Shown: positions 17,320-27,950 of the stretch, piece by piece | Position numbering within the stretch: position 1 is the stretch's first letter | Layout: each line of letters starts with the position of its first letter | Assembly: GCF_049846925.1 (NCBI RefSeq) | Contig: NZ_JBNCMT010000005.1 | Span: 1-64,000 of the forward strand | Direction of reading: 5' to 3' | DNA: 64,000 bases | Origin: Brevibacillus_H sp049846925 | Lineage (GTDB): Bacteria; Bacillota; Bacilli; Brevibacillales; Brevibacillaceae | Program-made: the position numbers and the translations under genes | The notes under the pieces: generated by a model | The model's input: only the letters and a program-made list of their open reading frames with translations | Database searches by the model: none | Told to the model about the DNA's origin: nothing

Positions 17320-20199
17320 TTACGATTCAGCACTGCTCGTCACCAATTCATCCATGCGATCCAGCGTACGCTGGCGATCTCTCGCAAGGATTGGCCCCAG
17401 GAATTGACCCGTGTAGGATTCTTTGACCTTCACAACCTCTTCAGGAGTACCTTTGGCTACAATTTTTCCGCCTCTGGTACCGCCCTCAGGGCCAAGATCA
17501 AGAATATAATCTGCTGTTTTGATCACGTCCAGATTGTGTTCGATAACCAAAACCGTATCACCATTTTCAACCAGACGTTGCAACACAACAAGCAGTCGTT
17601 TGATATCATCGGTATGCAGACCCGTTGTTGGTTCATCCAGAATATAGAGGGTGCGACCGTTACTTCTACGGTACAGCTCAGAAGCCAATTTCACCCGTTG
17701 CGCTTCCCCACCTGACAGGGTTGTAGCAGGTTGCCCCAATTTCATATAACCAAGACCTACATCTAACAGCGTCTGAATCTTACGCTCAATACGAGGGATA
17801 TTGCGGAAATAATCCAGCGCATCTTCAATCGTCATTTCCAATACATCAGAGATGCTTTTTCCCTTGTACTTCACATCCAGTGTTTCTCGGTTGTATCGTT
17901 TGCCATGGCAAACTTCACACGGTACATAAACATCTGGCAAGAAATGCATTTCAATTTTTATAATTCCATCACCGCTGCATGCTTCACAGCGTCCACCCTT
18001 GACGTTAAAACTAAAGCGTCCCTTTTTATAGCCACGCACTTTGGCCTCATTCGTCGAAGCAAACAGGTCTCGAATATCATCGAATACACCCGTATAGGTT
18101 GCCGGATTGGATCGTGGTGTACGCCCAATAGGAGATTGATCGATATCGATTACTTTGTCAAGATTATCCAGACCATTGATCCGTCTGTGTTCACCCGGTT
18201 TTGCTTTGGCACGGTTCAGTTCACGAGCAAGTGCTTTATGCAGAATTTCGTTTATCAGTGTACTCTTGCCCGAACCGGAAACACCTGTCACTGCAACAAA
18301 CAATCCAAGCGGAATCGGAGCCGTCACATTCTTCAGGTTGTTTTCTTTAGCACCTTCGATCTCAATCCATTTTCCATTTGGCTTCCGACGCTCAAGCGGT
18401 ACGGGAATAAACTTGCGGCCACTGAGATAGGCACCTGTCAGCGATTCTGGATTTGCCATTACCTCTGTTGGTGTCCCTTCTGCAACGACCTGTCCACCGT
18501 GAATCCCTGCTCCAGGCCCAATGTCGATGATATAGTCACACGCCAGCATCGTATCTTCATCATGCTCTACCACGATCAGCGTGTTACCCAAACTCGTCAT
18601 GTGTTCCAACGTTTTGATGAGACGTGAATTATCCCGTTGATGAAGTCCAATACTTGGCTCGTCAAGGATATAGAGAACGCCCATCAGGCTGGAACCGATT
18701 TGGGTTGCCAGACGAATCCGCTGCGCCTCGCCGCCAGACAGCGTCCCTGCTGCCCGACTTAGCGTCAAATAATCAAGTCCCACGTCAATCAGGAAGTTAA
18801 GACGAGAAGTGATTTCTTTGAGAATCAGGTTGGCGATTTTCAAGTCCTTTTCACTTAAATCCAAGCCCTTGATAAAGTTATGAGCATCAACAATAGACAG
18901 GTCTGTGACCTCAGCGACATTCTTGCCTCCGATAAGAACTGCCAGACTTTCCTGGCGAAGACGCTGTCCACGACAAACAGGGCAAGCCTTTTGTCCCATA
19001 AACCCTTCAATCATCTCACGGATATAGTCTGAACTTGTTTCCAGATGACGGCGTTGCAGGTTAGGAATAACCCCTTCATAAGAAACAACCGCTTCTCTTA
19101 CTTGTCCAAACTCGTTCTCGTACCGGAAGTGGATTTTCTCATCCTGACTGCCGTACAAAACAATCTTCAAATGCTCCTCAGGCATTTCTTCTACAGGTAT
19201 ATCCATACGCACACCAAAATGGCGGCATGCTGACTCAAGCAACTGTTGGTAGTAGGTAGACGACTTCGGTTCCCATGCTTCGATTGCCCCATCTTGCAAT
19301 GTCTTGGTTACGTCGGGAACCACAAGGTCAGGGTCTACCTCCAGCTTTACCCCCAGACCATCGCATTCGGAGCAAGCCCCGAACGGACTGTTAAAGGAAA
19401 ACACTCTCGGTTCCAAGTCACCAATTGAAAAGCCGCAAACCGGACAAGCATGCTTCTCACTGAACAGTAGTTCCTCCTGATCAATGATATCCACGATTAC
19501 TTTGCCATCAGCCAGTCTCAACGCCGTCTCCAATGAATCGGCCAATCGAGAATGAACGTCTGGTTTGACGACAATGCGGTCAATAACTACTTCAATGGAG
19601 TGCTTTTTGTTTTTCTCCAGCTTGATCTCTTCTGACAAATCACGAACTTCTCCGTTTACCCGCACACGAACATACCCTTGCTTGCGAATGTCCTCCAGCA
19701 ATTTGACATGCTCACCTTTGCGACCCTGGACAAGTGGCGCCAGAACTTGAATGCGAGTGCGTTCAGGATACTCCATCACCCGGTCAACCATTTGCTCAAT
19801 GGTTTGTGAAGCAATTTCAATACCGTGATCAGGGCAGATTGGTTTGCCTATACGTGCATACAACAAACGCATATAGTCATAAATTTCGGTAACTGTCCCT
19901 ACTGTTGAGCGAGGATTGCGACTCGTTGTTTTCTGGTCTATGGAAATAGCAGGAGATAACCCTTCAATCGAGTCGACGTCCGGTTTATCCATTTGACCCA
20001 AAAATTGTCTCGCATAAGCAGACAGCGATTCAACATATCTTCTCTGTCCTTCAGCGTAAATCGTATCAAATGCTAGCGAGGACTTCCCAGAACCGGAAAG
20101 ACCGGTTAAGACAACAAATTTATCTCGTGGTATCACGACGTCAAGATTTTTCAGATTATGTGCCCGAGCGCCTTTTACCACAATTTTATCTAACGGCAT
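17320..20199 (-). CDS. uvrA: Excinuclease ABC subunit UvrA
   Basis: Damage-sensing ATPase of nucleotide excision repair that loads UvrB. It has two ABC ATPase modules: Walker A GLSGSGKSS near residue 35 and GVSGSGKST near 645, with two LSGGEAQR signatures. Zinc-finger cysteines are present at CPVCGF...CSEC (about 255-280) and CEAC...CEVC (about 740-765). Length 959 is standard. It begins 15 bp after uvrB stops, so both are made from the LexA-controlled promoter before uvrB. Confidence 0.98.
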   Translation of the reverse strand: MPLDKIVVKGARAHNLKNLDVVIPRDKFVVLTGLSGSGKSSLAFDTIYAEGQRRYVESLSAYARQFLGQMDKPDVDSIEGLSPAISIDQKTTSRNPRSTVGTVTEIYDYMRLLYARIGKPICPDHGIEIASQTIEQMVDRVMEYPERTRIQVLAPLVQGRKGEHVKLLEDIRKQGYVRVRVNGEVRDLSEEIKLEKNKKHSIEVVIDRIVVKPDVHSRLADSLETALRLADGKVIVDIIDQEELLFSEKHACPVCGFSIGDLEPRVFSFNSPFGACSECDGLGVKLEVDPDLVVPDVTKTLQDGAIEAWEPKSSTYYQQLLESACRHFGVRMDIPVEEMPEEHLKIVLYGSQDEKIHFRYENEFGQVREAVVSYEGVIPNLQRRHLETSSDYIREMIEGFMGQKACPVCRGQRLRQESLAVLIGGKNVAEVTDLSIVDAHNFIKGLDLSEKDLKIANLILKEITSRLNFLIDVGLDYLTLSRAAGTLSGGEAQRIRLATQIGSSLMGVLYILDEPSIGLHQRDNSRLIKTLEHMTSLGNTLIVVEHDEDTMLACDYIIDIGPGAGIHGGQVVAEGTPTEVMANPESLTGAYLSGRKFIPVPLERRKPNGKWIEIEGAKENNLKNVTAPIPLGLFVAVTGVSGSGKSTLINEILHKALARELNRAKAKPGEHRRINGLDNLDKVIDIDQSPIGRTPRSNPATYTGVFDDIRDLFASTNEAKVRGYKKGRFSFNVKGGRCEACSGDGIIKIEMHFLPDVYVPCEVCHGKRYNRETLDVKYKGKSISDVLEMTIEDALDYFRNIPRIERKIQTLLDVGLGYMKLGQPATTLSGGEAQRVKLASELYRRSNGRTLYILDEPTTGLHTDDIKRLLVVLQRLVENGDTVLVIEHNLDVIKTADYILDLGPEGGTRGGKIVAKGTPEEVVKVKESYTGQFLGPILARDRQRTLDRMDELVTSSAES

Positions 20200-20214
20200 G
20201 AATCATTTCTCTCC

Positions 20215-22191
<1,977 letters not shown>

Positions 22192-22225
22192 AAGACCGAT
22201 CATCCTTCCTTTCACTGTTAAAAGC

Positions 22226-22265
22226 ATTATACCATAAATTGTACGATAACAAGAACATTTGTTTG
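22226..22265 (-). promoter_or_regulatory. LexA-controlled promoter of uvrBA
   Basis: Minus strand TTCTTG (22250-22255), 18 bp, TATAAT (22226-22231) with an extended TGG. The -35 box overlaps CAAACAAATGTTCT (22252-22265), which matches the Bacillus LexA consensus CGAACRNRYGTTYG at all but two positions. SOS induction is therefore expected, as known for uvrB in Bacillus subtilis. Confidence 0.7.
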
Positions 22266-22267
22266 TC

Positions 22268-22295
22268 TAATGAACTGTTCCCATTCTGCCGATAT
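22268..22295 (+). promoter_or_regulatory. Sigma-D (flagellar) type promoter of the FlgD-like gene
   Basis: TAAT (22268-22271), 16 bp spacer, GCCGATAT (22288-22295). The -10 element is identical to the sigma-D consensus and the -35 matches TAAA in three of four positions. It starts three bases from the LexA box of the divergent uvrB promoter. Confidence 0.6.
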
Positions 22296-22358
22296 CTTTA
22301 TAGAGGTATTTCTTCTGATTATTTACTCATCTCCTTATAAGAAATGGAGTGTACTTGC

Positions 22359-23291
22359 ATGGCAGATAGCGTTACAAACTCAACATATATACCTAATGAA
22401 TATAGTTATACAAACAAAAAGCAGTTCTCCTCCGAAATGGATCAAGATGCATTCATGAAGCTGTTTCTGGAACAACTAAAGCACCAGGACCCAATGTCAC
22501 CAATGGACAATACGCAATTCATGCAAAATACTGCCTTGATGACAATGGTAGAGCGTCTGACCAAGATGCAGTCGCTGATGGAAGAAGCGAACAGCAGCTT
22601 ATTGAATCTGCCAGAATACGAGTCACTCATCGGCAAGTCAGCTTCCTATACAAAAGTAACTGAAGATGAGGTCACAGGCGAAAAGAAAACCGAGCAAAAA
22701 GACGGAACCATCTCCGCAGTGAAGCTGGTAGATGGAAAAATTTACTTCCAAATCGGTGAGGACACCGTAACCCGTAATAATATCAAAGGTTTGGAATCTA
22801 AAGGTATGACCAATGATTCCTTATTGGATAATACGCTGAAATATACGCAAATGATCGGCAAGCGAGTCAGCTATTTGGAAGAACAAGTGATTGATAAAGA
22901 TGGCAAGCCAGAGACAACCGATGATCAATACACGGATACGGTATCCAAAACTGGCATCATTACATCCTTCAGTCTCAAGGACGGAAAGCTGGAATTCACC
23001 ATCGATAAGGATAAAAAAGTAACAATGGATAAAATCAGCGGAATCGAAGTCGCTGATAATGTTCCGATGGACAATACATTGAAGTATGCACAAATGATTG
23101 GCTATAAAGTCGTTTATAACGAACTTGTTGAAAACAATGGGAAGACAGAAAATGTAGAGAAGACGGCAACAATTAAAGCAATGAATATGAAAAACGGCCT
23201 GATCGAGTTTTTGCTCGATAACGATAAAAAGATCAAGCCAAACGAAATTGTCGGCCTGGAAGTTCAGGCAACTCCACCGACAACAGCCTAG
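22359..23291 (+). CDS. FlgD-like flagellar hook-cap protein with triplicated C-terminal module
   Basis: Residues about 20-75 carry the FlgD N-terminal signature (FMKLFLEQLKHQDPMSPMDNTQFMQNTALMTMVERL), which in FlgD mediates hook capping and secretion. The rest is unlike normal FlgD. It consists of three tandem repeats of about 65-70 residues, each with a [TY]..[ML]IG...[SV]Y start, an acidic variable stretch, then [IT]..[FM].[LM].[DN]G.I.F and a closing K..GLE. The gene stands alone, far from any other flagellar gene, behind a sigma-D type promoter. Start: ATG at 22359 with GGAG before it; ATG at 22344 is also in frame. Confidence 0.75.
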   Translation: MADSVTNSTYIPNEYSYTNKKQFSSEMDQDAFMKLFLEQLKHQDPMSPMDNTQFMQNTALMTMVERLTKMQSLMEEANSSLLNLPEYESLIGKSASYTKVTEDEVTGEKKTEQKDGTISAVKLVDGKIYFQIGEDTVTRNNIKGLESKGMTNDSLLDNTLKYTQMIGKRVSYLEEQVIDKDGKPETTDDQYTDTVSKTGIITSFSLKDGKLEFTIDKDKKVTMDKISGIEVADNVPMDNTLKYAQMIGYKVVYNELVENNGKTENVEKTATIKAMNMKNGLIEFLLDNDKKIKPNEIVGLEVQATPPTTA

Positions 23292-23346
23292 TTTTTATAG
23301 TCTATGCTGTCTATTGTTGACAAGGATTTTTCACTCTAAAAGCATA

Positions 23347-23387
23347 AAGGCTGCTAGAAGATTTTTTCTCTTCTGGCAGCCTTTTTT
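23347..23387 (+). terminator. Strong terminator after the FlgD-like gene
   Basis: AAGGCTGC-T/C-AGAAGA stem with a T-rich loop, then seven T on the plus strand. The minJ-like gene converges on it from the other side. Confidence 0.9.
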
Positions 23388-23391
23388 TCAG

Positions 23392-24678
23392 TTATGCGCC
23401 TAATTTTATTTTCTCCATACGATCCTTGATCAACTGGATCAGGCTCATTTTGTGTACTTCCACGAAGTAATTCGTAGAGCTGTCAGGCACTACGATAATG
23501 CCAAGCTGATGATGATTGCCTGCATAGATAGCACACTGAACAAACTTTTGCTCATTGTTATAGGTGAGCACTTCCATTTTACAAAAAGCAGGATTTGCTT
23601 GAAGAGCAGGGTACAACTGTGTTTTATCCTGTACGGGAATCCCGTTTACTTTCACGATGATCTCCCCAGGCAAAATTCCCATCTGCTCAGCAGGAGTATC
23701 CGGCAAGACAGCCATAACCTTTATGCCTTTTGGTGATTGAATAAAGTACGGCGGAGCACTTTGCTCACGTCTTTGGCTGATGACAAACAAGCCCTCGTGC
23801 CCTGCTATCGTATACAAGGCAGCGAAAACGGCCAACCATGGCAGCCAAACGGATGCGTAGCTAAGTCCCAGCAGGAGCAGTGCATAGATGAAAAGTTGGC
23901 GGGAGGCTTGTCTTGCCTTCTCCTTGGAAACCATGGTCTGTGTCAGATCGGAAAATCCGGTTACAGCAGGCAATAGCATCAAGCCATATCCCATTCCAAG
24001 ACCGATATTCTCAGGTGAAAACAGCGGCCAGCCTGGGTAAAGTGGTGTACTAAGCAAACCGGATGCTTGGGACGGCACCAGAAAAAGGAGCGGCGTCAGC
24101 CAAAACGATTGCAGGTGATAAGCACCGACAATTCTTCCTCTTTTGCCTTCCACGAATAACGGAGAAGCATCACGGCCTGCATTCCATCGTATCAGCATGG
24201 CCTCAATCAAGTGCAGCAAGCCAACCAGAGCTAACAACGGCACAGGATTCACATTGGCAAGCCATGTCCAGACGATCCCGACTCCCTGATCACCCATCGG
24301 ATTCGGAGCGAGCAGTGTCAACATATGCAAGAGGGTAAGGATACCCGCAGAGTAAGCTAGACAGAAAAAACGGATACGGATCAAAGCGAGTCCAAGGGAA
24401 AGGAACCACAAGAGCCACATATCCGTCTCTTGCACCATAATCCCTAGCAATCCCGCAGAAATCGAGGCAATGATACCCCCGACAAGTCCCATCCCTATTG
24501 ATCGGACCGTTTGCTTGAGGGGTGACTGAATTCTGGCAGAGAATAGCTGTCTCTCAACAACCATCTGCTTCCGATACTGCAGGTAAATGAAAAGTACAAA
24601 CACGTAAAGCAATGGATTTAGCAGCAAATGAACGAATGCAGTAAGATAGTTGATTAACAGTTCCACACTATATGCCAT
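23392..24678 (-). CDS. minJ: MinJ-like multi-pass membrane protein with C-terminal PDZ domain
   Basis: The 428-residue protein has about seven to eight membrane helices up to residue about 315, followed by a PDZ domain (IKVMAVLPDTPAEQMGILPGEIIVKVNG, about 325-400). In Bacillus subtilis MinJ has the same layout, lies beside ctpB and ftsXE, and bridges DivIVA to MinD to block division near the poles. Position and architecture agree here, but sequence identity cannot be tested, so a different PDZ membrane protein remains possible. Confidence 0.72.
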   Translation of the reverse strand: MAYSVELLINYLTAFVHLLLNPLLYVFVLFIYLQYRKQMVVERQLFSARIQSPLKQTVRSIGMGLVGGIIASISAGLLGIMVQETDMWLLWFLSLGLALIRIRFFCLAYSAGILTLLHMLTLLAPNPMGDQGVGIVWTWLANVNPVPLLALVGLLHLIEAMLIRWNAGRDASPLFVEGKRGRIVGAYHLQSFWLTPLLFLVPSQASGLLSTPLYPGWPLFSPENIGLGMGYGLMLLPAVTGFSDLTQTMVSKEKARQASRQLFIYALLLLGLSYASVWLPWLAVFAALYTIAGHEGLFVISQRREQSAPPYFIQSPKGIKVMAVLPDTPAEQMGILPGEIIVKVNGIPVQDKTQLYPALQANPAFCKMEVLTYNNEQKFVQCAIYAGNHHQLGIIVVPDSSTNYFVEVHKMSLIQLIKDRMEKIKLGA

Positions 24679-24704
24679 GCCATTGGCTCACCTCGCAAAA
24701 AAAA

Positions 24705-24730
24705 ATACCACGGAACCGTGTCCATGGTAT
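24705..24730 (-). terminator. Terminator after ctpB
   Basis: ATACCATGGA / TTCCGTGGTAT stem on the minus strand followed by eight or more T, just before the MinJ-like gene start. Confidence 0.85.
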
Positions 24731-24775
24731 AAATTCTACAGCCTATCATTATTTCCCTGCCTGTTTGCAGTTGGA

Positions 24776-26260
24776 TTATTTCCCCTTTACCTGCTCCACA
24801 AGGACATCCGCTGCTTTCTGTAGCTGCAGGTCATTGCGTGAATCTCTCAGTTCTACGATCAAAGCTTCCTGTAGTGCCTTCGCTGTGCCTTGATCTACTT
24901 TTCCGGTTACTGGCAATTTCTTGTCTGTCTGGAACTTCTTAATCGCTTCCTCCGTCTTTTTATCAAAGTAGCCATCGGAACGACCTGGATTGCGTTTGAT
25001 CCCCGTCAAGACAAGCTGCAAGTTTTTCACTTCAACACCAGTCATGTCAAACTGCAATGTTTTATCCTGCGGCAATTGGGTTGCTTTATAATACTCCGGT
25101 TGAGCAACTTTTACATCTGGTTCAATGCCTTTTTTGTGAATCCATTCACCTTTTGGTGTCAACCACTTCGCAATGGTTAATTTCAACTGGCTCTTGTCTT
25201 CCATCTCAACCGTATTTTGAACGGTTCCTTTACCAAATGTCTTTTCACCAACGAGTTTATAGCCACCACTTTCATGCAACGCTCCTGCCAAAATCTCAGA
25301 CGCACTCGCACTGCCTCCGTCAATCAAAACGACAATTGGATACGGCTTCGCTTTATCTGTTGTAGAGTTGTAAACTTCCTCTTCTTTTGATTTGTCACCA
25401 TAAGCAATCTTGACGATGACACCTTTATTCGGCACAAGCAGCTCACCGATTTCTTTCACTGCCACCAGGTAACCCCCCGGATTGCCACGAACGTCGATGA
25501 TTAAGCCCTTGATGCCCTTTTGCTCTAGGCTGGCAAGCTGCGTTGAAAAATCTTTCGCTGTGCTCTCAGCAAACTGGGAAAGCTCAATTTTTCCGAGCTT
25601 CATGCCATCTTTTTCGATCACTTCACTATGCACGGTCTCCAGTGGAATATCATCCCTTACCACCACAAAGGTAAGTGGTTCACTCACACCTGGACGGTGA
25701 ATAATCAGTGTTGCTTTCGTACCTTTTGGACCACGAATTTTCGAAACTGCCTTCTGCAAATCAAGGCCATCCAACGACTCTCCGTTGACGCTTACGATCT
25801 GGTCATTTGGTTGAATTCCTGCAAGCTCTGCAGGTGATCCTTTGATCGGAGCCACTACGGTTACTCGACCATTTTGCAACGTAACCTCTGCACCGATGCC
25901 CTGGAAGGAAGAATGAAGAGACGAGTTGAATTCATCAGCCGTCTGCGGATCCATATAGTTGGAATACGGATCGTCAAGAGAATTGATCATTCCCTCAATC
26001 GCACCTTCGATGAGCTGTTCTGCCTTCACATCCTGCACATAATCCTTTTTGATAATCTGATAAGCATTATAGATTTTGGAGAACTCCTTGGGTACATCTT
26101 GAGAGTGCCCGCCCAGATTGAAAAAGCCACTTCCTGCAGCAACAGCCCCGGCAGGAGCGGACGCACCCGCACCGTTTTTCACTACCGCCATGGTCAGGAG
26201 ACTACTTGCCATCATACCAACAAGCACAAGTACAAAAACTGTACGTCCATTCCATTTCAT
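24776..26260 (-). CDS. ctpB: Carboxy-terminal processing serine protease CtpB (S41 family)
   Basis: Membrane-anchored or secreted protease. Order: N-terminal membrane segment (about 7-27), PDZ domain (about 115-195, GSPAELAGIQPNDQIVSVNG), S41 peptidase core with the catalytic Ser319 in GGSASASEI and Lys344 in TFGKG, then a C-terminal peptidoglycan-binding type domain (about 400-470, GIKRNPGRSDGYFDKKTEEAIKKFQ). In Bacillus subtilis CtpB cleaves SpoIVFA during sporulation. The neighbouring M23 hydrolase and FtsEX suggest a wall-related role as well, which is inference. ATG with AAGGATGG before it. Confidence 0.93.
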   Translation of the reverse strand: MKWNGRTVFVLVLVGMMASSLLTMAVVKNGAGASAPAGAVAAGSGFFNLGGHSQDVPKEFSKIYNAYQIIKKDYVQDVKAEQLIEGAIEGMINSLDDPYSNYMDPQTADEFNSSLHSSFQGIGAEVTLQNGRVTVVAPIKGSPAELAGIQPNDQIVSVNGESLDGLDLQKAVSKIRGPKGTKATLIIHRPGVSEPLTFVVVRDDIPLETVHSEVIEKDGMKLGKIELSQFAESTAKDFSTQLASLEQKGIKGLIIDVRGNPGGYLVAVKEIGELLVPNKGVIVKIAYGDKSKEEEVYNSTTDKAKPYPIVVLIDGGSASASEILAGALHESGGYKLVGEKTFGKGTVQNTVEMEDKSQLKLTIAKWLTPKGEWIHKKGIEPDVKVAQPEYYKATQLPQDKTLQFDMTGVEVKNLQLVLTGIKRNPGRSDGYFDKKTEEAIKKFQTDKKLPVTGKVDQGTAKALQEALIVELRDSRNDLQLQKAADVLVEQVKGK

Positions 26261-26381
26261 ATAAGTTCACACCATCCTTTGTGTCCCCGAAAAAGAGATA
26301 AAACTAGTTTATGCCAATCCGGTAAACAATATTTGTATGGAGCAGATTAACGAAGATAAGGGGAAAACCCATGACCACTTC

Positions 26382-26387
26382 ATTATA
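26382..26387 (-). promoter_or_regulatory. Candidate extended -10 box for ctpB
   Basis: TGC-TATAAT on the minus strand, about 120 bases before the ctpB start. No good -35 was found. Confidence 0.4.
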
Positions 26388-26433
26388 GCATACGTATTTC
26401 TCACCTATATTGATCAATTTCTTCCCATACCTA

Positions 26434-26586
26434 TTAGTTTGGAATGATGGTTTCGTTAACATTGCCTACTTCATTCCAATCATTTGTACCTGCTAAATTA
26501 ATAATATGCATTTTCTGCTTATCATCAAACTTATCCAAATGATACTGTGGATTTTTACCCTCTTTTATCCATGAACGAATTTGTTT
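26434..26586 (-). pseudogene. Remnant of an unidentified gene, 50 codons without a start
   Basis: An open frame of 50 codons ends with TAA at 26434-26436, while an in-frame stop lies immediately upstream at 26587-26589. The only ATG is in the middle. The predicted residues include SWIKEGKNPQYHLDKFDDKQ and KMHIINLAGTNDWNEVG, which look like real protein sequence rather than noise. It probably is the 3' end of a lost gene in the 420-bp space between ctpB and the M23 gene. I do not recognise the family. Confidence 0.45.
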
Positions 26587-26623
26587 TTAAAGTCCCAAAT
26601 TGGCACAGACTCTCATTACTAAA

Positions 26624-26669
26624 AAGGTAGCTCCCTATCTATCAAAAAGAATAGATAGAGAGCTACCTT
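26624..26669 (-). terminator. Terminator after the M23 peptidase gene
   Basis: A 19-bp near-perfect stem AAGGTAGCTCTCTATCTAT / ATAGATAGGGAGCTACCTT with TTTTT after it on the minus strand. Confidence 0.9.
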
Positions 26670-26682
26670 GTTTATGTGCTTT

Positions 26683-27879
26683 CTAGCGTAAATAGGAAGT
26701 TGGGTTAACAGCCGTATTATTTTTATAAACAGTGAAATGAAGGTGGTTTCCAGTGGATCGTCCAGTGGAGCCGACTTCAGCAATCTTCTGTCCACGCGTG
26801 ACAACTTGTCCCACTTTGACTTTGATCCCACCCTCACGAATATGGCCGTATAAGGTGGTGATTTCTTCATTATGCTTGATCATGACCGTGTTGCCAAATC
26901 CTCGGCTATATCCGGCAAAAATGACAAGTCCCTTTTCGGCTGCTACAATAGTCGTTCCTCTTGGCGCAGCCATGTCTAACCCATTATGCCCAGCACTACG
27001 ACCGGTTATCGGGTCTTTACGTGCACCAAAACCTGAGGATAGACGATAACTTCCCGAAGCAATTGGCAATCCAAGCTTTCCGCCTTTATAGCTTCCACCT
27101 TGTGCATACATCATGCGGCTTTTCTCCGCAAGTTTGGCAGCTTCTTGCCTAGCGAGTGCAATCAGTTGCTCTTCTTCCTCTTCGGCAATTTCATGCAGTT
27201 CGGCTTCTTTGCTTTGCAGTTCTTTCTTGATTACAACGCTGTGTTGATACTGCTGATCCAACTCAGCCTTCAGGTTCTCCTGCTCTGAAAAGATGGCTTC
27301 CAGTTCAGCAAGACGAGTCTCGACTTCCTTTTTCTTTTGTTCTACTTCTGTCTTGTCCTGAATATTTTCTTCCAGGATGCGTGTGTCCTGCTCCACGATG
27401 AACTGGAGTCCTTGCAAGCGAGTCAGGAAATCACCGAAGTCAGAAGAGCCGAGCAATACTTCAGCATAAGAGACGGCCCCACGCTCATACATGGTTTTCA
27501 AACGAGTTTTCAAGAGACTCTCTCGTTTTGCTACACGATCTTTTGCTTCATCCAGTTTTTCCTGAGCGGCAACCGCTTCATTGGTCTTTACATCAATCTG
27601 TTGATCAAGCTTTTCAATTTTGTTCTGCGTCTCATTACGGCGAAGGTCTATCGCCATTAATTCGTCTTCAAGTTCATGTCGTTGCTTCTTAATGTTGCTA
27701 ATCTTGTATTCAATATTGCGGATCTGCTGCTGTTGGGCTTTCTTTTTCGCACGCAAAGCGGAGATGTCTCGATTGATTTTTTCGAGGGAGGCCTTACTCG
27801 CCCAAGTTTCCGAAGAAGGGACAAGCCCCCATGCTAATAAGCTGGTTATGGTTACTGCCAGGATTACTTTCTTATTCAT
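26683..27879 (-). CDS. Secreted M23 endopeptidase with coiled-coil N-terminus (EnvC/PcsB-like), FtsEX partner
   Basis: Signal peptide (about 1-27), then a long coiled coil (about 30-255) like the N-termini of PcsB, CwlO and EnvC, then an M23 metallopeptidase domain (about 290-395) with the zinc site GHNGLDM, the YGHI His, and the HLHF pair near the end. The fold cleaves peptide cross-bridges in peptidoglycan. It sits between ctpB and ftsX. In other bacteria FtsEX controls coiled-coil hydrolases or activators, so this protein is the likely partner here. Confidence 0.9.
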   Translation of the reverse strand: MNKKVILAVTITSLLAWGLVPSSETWASKASLEKINRDISALRAKKKAQQQQIRNIEYKISNIKKQRHELEDELMAIDLRRNETQNKIEKLDQQIDVKTNEAVAAQEKLDEAKDRVAKRESLLKTRLKTMYERGAVSYAEVLLGSSDFGDFLTRLQGLQFIVEQDTRILEENIQDKTEVEQKKKEVETRLAELEAIFSEQENLKAELDQQYQHSVVIKKELQSKEAELHEIAEEEEEQLIALARQEAAKLAEKSRMMYAQGGSYKGGKLGLPIASGSYRLSSGFGARKDPITGRSAGHNGLDMAAPRGTTIVAAEKGLVIFAGYSRGFGNTVMIKHNEEITTLYGHIREGGIKVKVGQVVTRGQKIAEVGSTGRSTGNHLHFTVYKNNTAVNPTSYLR

Positions 27880-27950
27880 ACGTCTCCTCCCGCAATACTT
27901 TCTCTATTCAATCTAAAAATGCTATGTTTCCCAGACTTTTTGAACTTCCT

